Shown: one piece after another, positions 60,108 to 64,000 of the stretch
Position numbering within the stretch: position 1 is the first letter of the stretch
How the letters are laid out: every line of letters starts with the position of its first letter
Made by a program: the position numbers and the translations under genes
Source of the DNA: Firmicutes bacterium HGW-Firmicutes-16
Lineage (GTDB): Bacteria; Bacillota; Clostridia; Oscillospirales; Oscillospiraceae
DNA length: 64,000 nt
Reading direction: 5' to 3'
Assembly: GCA_002841545.1 (NCBI GenBank)
Contig: PGZZ01000005.1
Location: 62,001-126,000, forward strand
Notes under the pieces: generated by a model
Seen by the model: the letters and a program-made list of their open reading frames with translations, nothing else
Databases searched by the model: none
What the model was told of the DNA's origin: nothing

Positions 60108-61481
60108 TCAGTTATTAACTCCGTTTTTCTTTCTGCAAACTACGATAATAATTTCACCGATAACTATGAAAAGAATTGAGCCGATAGTAATCGGGAGCGT
60201 CGCCGCGAGGGTTTCGGAGTCGAAGCCCAGCGGAACCGCCGTGAAGAAAACGGATACTATTATAAGGACCATCGGGACAATCGCCAGTATCTTTTGCATC
60301 ACATTCCCGCCGGGGACTCTGAAGGGGCGTTCACGATCTGGATCGATTTTACGCATCCTCAGGAACGCAGGGAAAATCGGCAGATAGGACAGCAGGAACA
60401 TAACAAGGTTCAGCGCGAAGAAACTCCAAAACAGGTTGGAATCCGGAAGGAATGCGCCGATAAGTACAACGATGGTAGCGACAACCCCGTTCATGATTGC
60501 AGCACCGGTCGGCATATCGTTCTTTTTGCTGCGTTTTGCGAACACTTGAGGCAAATCATGGTTTTCAGCCGCGTACAGAGCTACGCTGTTGACTCCAAGC
60601 GACCAGGAAATCATGTTACCGAACAGCGTAAGCATGAATAGCACAGCCATTATCGCGATGAATATACCACCGGTCTTTCCGGTCAGAAGCATCATTGCAT
60701 CCAAAAGGCCCGTGTCAGAGCTTATTTGGTCGGCAGGAATTGCCGCTCCAATGCCAAAAGCACAGAAAAGGTAAATCGCAGCGATTACGAGTCCTCCGGT
60801 TATGATAGCCTTTGGAATTTGCTTTTTGGGGTTCTCCATATCTCCAGCAAATGTGCAAATAACCTCAAATCCGAGGCAGTTGAAGATTATTACTGAAATA
60901 AATGAAAGACTGTTAATGTCAAAGGAAGGAAGCATGGACGAAAGCGTATATGGGTTTGCAACGCCATGAGTAATTGCACCGTAAATTCCCAAGCCGCCCA
61001 TGATAACTGCAAGAAGCACCTTTATTACGGCTCCGCCGTTCAATATCCAAGTGCTGTCGCCGGCAGGGAAGAAACTGATAATAACAACAACCCAAATAAA
61101 CGCCAACTGGATTAACAGAGAGGGAACGACGCCGAATGTAACTCCCGTTATCATTGAGATAAGACTCGGGCACAGCACGGCTAATGACGCCATCCACAGT
61201 GGAAAGTTTATCCAGTAGTACCATGCAGCGCGACCGGCGGTTTTGCCCTTCGGATACGCCGCACGTATCCAGTCATACATGCCTCCGTCTCCGTTATAAG
61301 TCGTGCCCAGCTCCGAGGCTATCAATCCATAGGGCAGCAGGAATGCAATGATCATGAAAATCCACCAGAAATATTGTGAATTTCCGATTGATGCAACGGG
61401 AGCGGCCGCTTCCGCCACGAAGACGACACAGATAACTGCCAAAATAGCATCTGTTAGTCTGAATTTCTTCTTTGTCGTCAT
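60108..61481 (-). CDS. aguD: APC-family amino-acid/polyamine permease (agmatine-putrescine exchanger candidate)
   Basis: About 457 residues with 12 membrane helices. The N-terminal part, DAILAVICVVFVAEAAAP, carries the APC superfamily's first helix, and later helices include GFEVICTFAGDMENPKKQIPKA, the conserved APC segment. Its position after agmatine deiminase and putrescine carbamoyltransferase suggests that it imports agmatine in exchange for putrescine. The ATG at 61481 follows GAGGAG; an in-frame ATG at 61502 is possible. The aguD name rests on context. Confidence 0.75.
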   Translation of the reverse strand: MTTKKKFRLTDAILAVICVVFVAEAAAPVASIGNSQYFWWIFMIIAFLLPYGLIASELGTTYNGDGGMYDWIRAAYPKGKTAGRAAWYYWINFPLWMASLAVLCPSLISMITGVTFGVVPSLLIQLAFIWVVVIISFFPAGDSTWILNGGAVIKVLLAVIMGGLGIYGAITHGVANPYTLSSMLPSFDINSLSFISVIIFNCLGFEVICTFAGDMENPKKQIPKAIITGGLVIAAIYLFCAFGIGAAIPADQISSDTGLLDAMMLLTGKTGGIFIAIMAVLFMLTLFGNMISWSLGVNSVALYAAENHDLPQVFAKRSKKNDMPTGAAIMNGVVATIVVLIGAFLPDSNLFWSFFALNLVMFLLSYLPIFPAFLRMRKIDPDRERPFRVPGGNVMQKILAIVPMVLIIVSVFFTAVPLGFDSETLAATLPITIGSILFIVIGEIIIVVCRKKNGVNN

Positions 61482-61593
61482 TTTCTTCTCCTCTACTTTC
61501 ATTTTATATTTACCTCTGCCTCAATTCTCCGCCGAGGCAGTTGCTTTAAAAAATGCTATGCGAAGGTAACGATTGTGCCGGTTTCTCCCTCGC

Positions 61594-62610
61594 CTACAGG
61601 AGGTTCTTTTCCGCCATGAAGCTTTCAAGCTCTTCCTTTGCTGCCTGCTTTGCGGCCTCGGAGCCGTCCAGCTGATAGCGGGTGAAGTAAACAAGAAGTC
61701 CGCGCATGGCGGTCAGACGGTTGCCGGCTTCGTCCCAGCAGAGGGACACTGCGGAATCGGCGACTTCATCGGTCACGTCCTCACCGCGCGTTGCGGGCAG
61801 GCAGTGCATGAATTTGCATCCCAGATTGCCGAGCTGCATGAGCTCGCGGTTGACCTGATAGTCGTGGAAAACTTTTACGCGCTCGTCCTTGGGCATTTCG
61901 CTCTCATAAAGACCATACCATACGTCAGTATAGATGAAGTCCGCACCCTTAACAGAGTTGCGTTCATCGGTAACTTCCCAAGTGCCGCCGGATTCCTTGC
62001 AGTTAGCCTCCATGATGGCCTTGTGAACGTCGCCCAACTGGTGGGATTTAGGTCCATAGTGAACAAAGTGCATTCCAAGATGCGTTGTTATCATTCCAAG
62101 CGATGCGCAGACCTGCGTGCCGTCGCCGACGAACACTACCTTGCAGTCCTCGAGCTTTTTGCCCCAAGGCAGGTTTTCGACTATCGTGCACATATCGCCG
62201 ATTTCCTGAGTGGGATGATTATAGTCGCTCATGCCGTTAAGCACTGGAATTGTGCAGACTCTTGCAAGCTCCTCGATGGTGCTGTGCTCGATAACGCGAG
62301 ACATCAAAACGTCTACAAGCTTTGAGACCACTCTTCCGGTGTCGCTGACGGTCTCGTGTCCGCCAAGCTGAATCATGCCGGGTCCGAGATACTGGGCGTG
62401 TCCGCAGAGCTGCTCCATTGCGGTTTCAAAGGAAACGCGCGTTCTCGTCGAGGACTGCTGAAAAATCATACCCAGAGTCTTGCGCCGCATGAGAGGCGGA
62501 TAGTAGCCGACCTTGACGCATTCCTTAATTTTTAGGGAGAGATCGATAATGTCCAGAAGCTCCTGCTTTGTAAAATCCTGTGTGTCAATGAAGTGTCGTA
62601 AGTTTGCCAT
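61594..62610 (-). CDS. ptcA: Putrescine carbamoyltransferase
   Basis: A 338-residue transcarbamylase. The carbamoyl-phosphate loop SSTRTR (about 54), HPTQE, the [12 protein letters not shown] segment and [11 protein letters not shown] are visible. The YGLYE segment replaces the DxxxSMG of ornithine enzymes and matches putrescine carbamoyltransferases. It converts N-carbamoylputrescine and phosphate to putrescine and carbamoyl phosphate. GGAGGTGCCTT precedes the ATG. It lies 24 bases downstream of agmatine deiminase. Confidence 0.92.
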   Translation of the reverse strand: MANLRHFIDTQDFTKQELLDIIDLSLKIKECVKVGYYPPLMRRKTLGMIFQQSSTRTRVSFETAMEQLCGHAQYLGPGMIQLGGHETVSDTGRVVSKLVDVLMSRVIEHSTIEELARVCTIPVLNGMSDYNHPTQEIGDMCTIVENLPWGKKLEDCKVVFVGDGTQVCASLGMITTHLGMHFVHYGPKSHQLGDVHKAIMEANCKESGGTWEVTDERNSVKGADFIYTDVWYGLYESEMPKDERVKVFHDYQVNRELMQLGNLGCKFMHCLPATRGEDVTDEVADSAVSLCWDEAGNRLTAMRGLLVYFTRYQLDGSEAAKQAAKEELESFMAEKNLL

Positions 62611-62634
62611 AAGGCACCTCCATATAATTATTAA

Positions 62635-63726
62635 TTATTTGCACTGATGCTGAGTGATGCAGTGTATATTTCCGCCGCCGTAAACGACTTCCCAGGTCTC
62701 GACGCCGACGACCTTGCGCTCGGGGAACATCTCCTGAATCTGCTTCAGCGCGAGAGAGTCATTTTCGTCGCCGTACTGCGGAACGATGACGCCGCCGTTG
62801 ACAATTAGGAAGTTCATATAGGAAGCGATGCAAACATCGCCGTCCTCGCGGGGCATGGTGCCTTCAACTACGTCGATTGCAAAGTCGCCCTTGATGGTGA
62901 CGTTCTTCTTCGGCATGCAGAGCTTATGCACCTTCAGCTTGCGGCCCTTAGCGTCTGTCGCCTCGGAGAGTGTATTGTAGGCGGCCTGACAGTCCTTATA
63001 GAAGTAATTGTCCTCGTCTTCTGTCCAAATGCAGGCGACTTCGCCCGGGCGCACAAAACAAGCGACGTCATCAACGTGTCCGTTTGTTTCGTCTGGATCA
63101 ATGCCATCCTTAATCCAGATGATCTTTTCAAGGTTCAAATATTCCTTGAGCTTTTCCTCGATCTTGTCACGGCTCATATCGGGATTGCGTCCTTCGCTTA
63201 AAAGGCACATTTCGGTGGTGAGTAGCGTTCCTTCGCCGTCAGCGTGGATAGAGCCTCCTTCAAGCACGAAGCCGGGAGTGCGGTAGGTGTCGATACCCTC
63301 AATCTCGCAGACCTTCTGCGCGACCATCTGATCCATGTCCCACGGGAAGTAGAGTCCATCCACGAGTCCGCCCCAGGCGTTGAAATCCCAGTCGACCGCG
63401 CGGATGATGCCCTTATCGTTCGTGAGAAAGGTAGGGCCGCAGTCGCGTATCCATGAGTCGTTCGATGCCATCTCAATTACTCTTATCTCAGAGGGAAGTG
63501 CATTGCGGCAGTTTGCGTACTGCTCCTTAGAAACGCACATTGTAACGGGCTCAAATTGGCTTATCGCCTTGGCAACATTAGCAAAGGCCTTCTGTGCGGG
63601 CTTTGCGCCGTCTCTCCAGTTATCGGGACGTTCCGGCCAAAGCATCCATGCCTGCTTCTGGGGCTCAAATTCTCCCGGCATACGGTATCCGTCTTTTTTA
63701 GGTGTACTGTCAATTCTTTTTGCCAT
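62635..63726 (-). CDS. aguA: Agmatine deiminase
   Basis: A 363-residue deiminase of the guanidino-group-modifying fold. It has the catalytic cysteine in GGGNIHCITQ at the C terminus (about 357), the acidic SNDSWIRDCGP and the histidine in DETNGHVDDVA. It converts agmatine to N-carbamoylputrescine plus ammonia. First gene of the aguA, ptcA, permease operon. GAAAGGATAG precedes the ATG. A carbamate kinase, needed to turn carbamoyl phosphate into ATP, is not in the window. Confidence 0.94.
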   Translation of the reverse strand: MAKRIDSTPKKDGYRMPGEFEPQKQAWMLWPERPDNWRDGAKPAQKAFANVAKAISQFEPVTMCVSKEQYANCRNALPSEIRVIEMASNDSWIRDCGPTFLTNDKGIIRAVDWDFNAWGGLVDGLYFPWDMDQMVAQKVCEIEGIDTYRTPGFVLEGGSIHADGEGTLLTTEMCLLSEGRNPDMSRDKIEEKLKEYLNLEKIIWIKDGIDPDETNGHVDDVACFVRPGEVACIWTEDEDNYFYKDCQAAYNTLSEATDAKGRKLKVHKLCMPKKNVTIKGDFAIDVVEGTMPREDGDVCIASYMNFLIVNGGVIVPQYGDENDSLALKQIQEMFPERKVVGVETWEVVYGGGNIHCITQHQCK

Positions 63727-64000
63727 AATGACACTATCCTTTCATTTCTTCTGTAGTTGATTTTCGGCAAAACTTCCGTTAATACTGCGCAGTTGTTAAC
63801 GTCCGTGTAACGCCACGAAATATAGATTTAATCGGAAAGCAAATGCTTTCGAATTAAGAAGAGTATATTGTACATTTGCACATGGATTGGCTGCTCCAAT
63901 ATCGCAAATCATCTATTTCAAACAAAGCTTATTCCCATAATGGGTATGTGTCAATATTTCGACATTAACATGAAACAGTTTACAAGCAGTTGACGCGGCG
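63727..64000. other. Upstream region of the agmatine operon
   Basis: About 270 bases at the right edge. The operon promoter must lie here, but I see no convincing -35/-10 pair, hairpin or open frame. Confidence 0.35.

Overview
The window looks like a chromosome segment of an anaerobic, low-to-mid G+C Firmicute of the Clostridia. Supporting signs are a bifurcating-type [FeFe] hydrogenase operon, LytTR and GHKL two-component genes, SLH-domain surface proteins, 4-hydroxybutyrate-type CoA-transferases, a glutamate dehydrogenase, an agmatine deiminase pathway, and strong AGGAGG-type ribosome binding sites throughout. I cannot name a genus from the sequence alone.

Layout. 1-1.6 kb: the start of a cyclic amidohydrolase running off the left edge, and a 5'-truncated metallopeptidase with an HEFGH motif. 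2.1-10.9 kb: an AgrA/AgrC-like regulator pair, a small cysteine-rich protein and a 2091-residue SLH-anchored beta-helix adhesin. 11.1-13.9 kb: a MuF-type polymorphic toxin with its probable immunity gene, followed by a tandem copy of the toxin tip and immunity gene. 14.5-17.4 kb: a coiled-coil protein, a signal peptidase and a truncated surface protein. 17.8-22.4 kb: an SH3-C39 secreted protein and an AT-rich S-layer protein. 23.3-28.4 kb: a LysR/CoA-transferase divergon and glutamate dehydrogenase. 28.7-32.7 kb: a recombinase remnant, a stalk-domain protein, a ferritin-like protein, an MntP-like exporter and a flavoprotein. 32.9-36.1 kb (minus strand): PHP, DRTGG, a sensory-type hydrogenase homologue, an RsbW-like ATPase and a second DRTGG protein. 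36.4-41.5 kb (plus strand): the divergent hydrogenase operon. 41.5-44.5 kb: an ABC importer behind a TM1266-type regulator and a leader RNA. 44.6-49.1 kb: a multidomain CoA-disulfide reductase, an MFS exporter and a CDP-alcohol phosphatidyltransferase. 49.3-54.5 kb: a lipoprotein, DUF4956, VTC and two-component block. 54.7-59 kb: an ABC exporter and a second LysR/CoA-transferase divergon. 59.2-63.7 kb: tetR with a small membrane protein, then the agmatine-to-putrescine genes.

How it fits together. The metabolic genes suit amino-acid and polyamine fermentation. Glutamate dehydrogenase and the CoA-transferases would feed acyl-CoA metabolism, and the HydABC hydrogenase would dispose of electrons from NADH and ferredoxin. 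Agmatine deiminase and putrescine carbamoyltransferase would yield carbamoyl phosphate. The 34-36 kb cluster resembles a sensing module for hydrogen or redox state placed next to the catalytic hydrogenase.

The most unusual feature is a family of dispersed repeats in the first 27 kb. Four copies are exactly 81 nt from acceptor strand to CCA-like end. They keep the anticodon arm (GGC loop), T arm and acceptor stem of a tRNA-Ala, but share a non-canonical replacement of the D arm. Each is followed at once by a near-perfect hairpin with a T run, and hairpin sequences differ between copies while pairing is kept. A fifth copy keeps only the 3' half. They lie at the edges of the surface-protein, toxin and CoA-transferase modules. 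They may be a tRNA-derived mobile or regulatory RNA family, or scars of integration into a tRNA gene.
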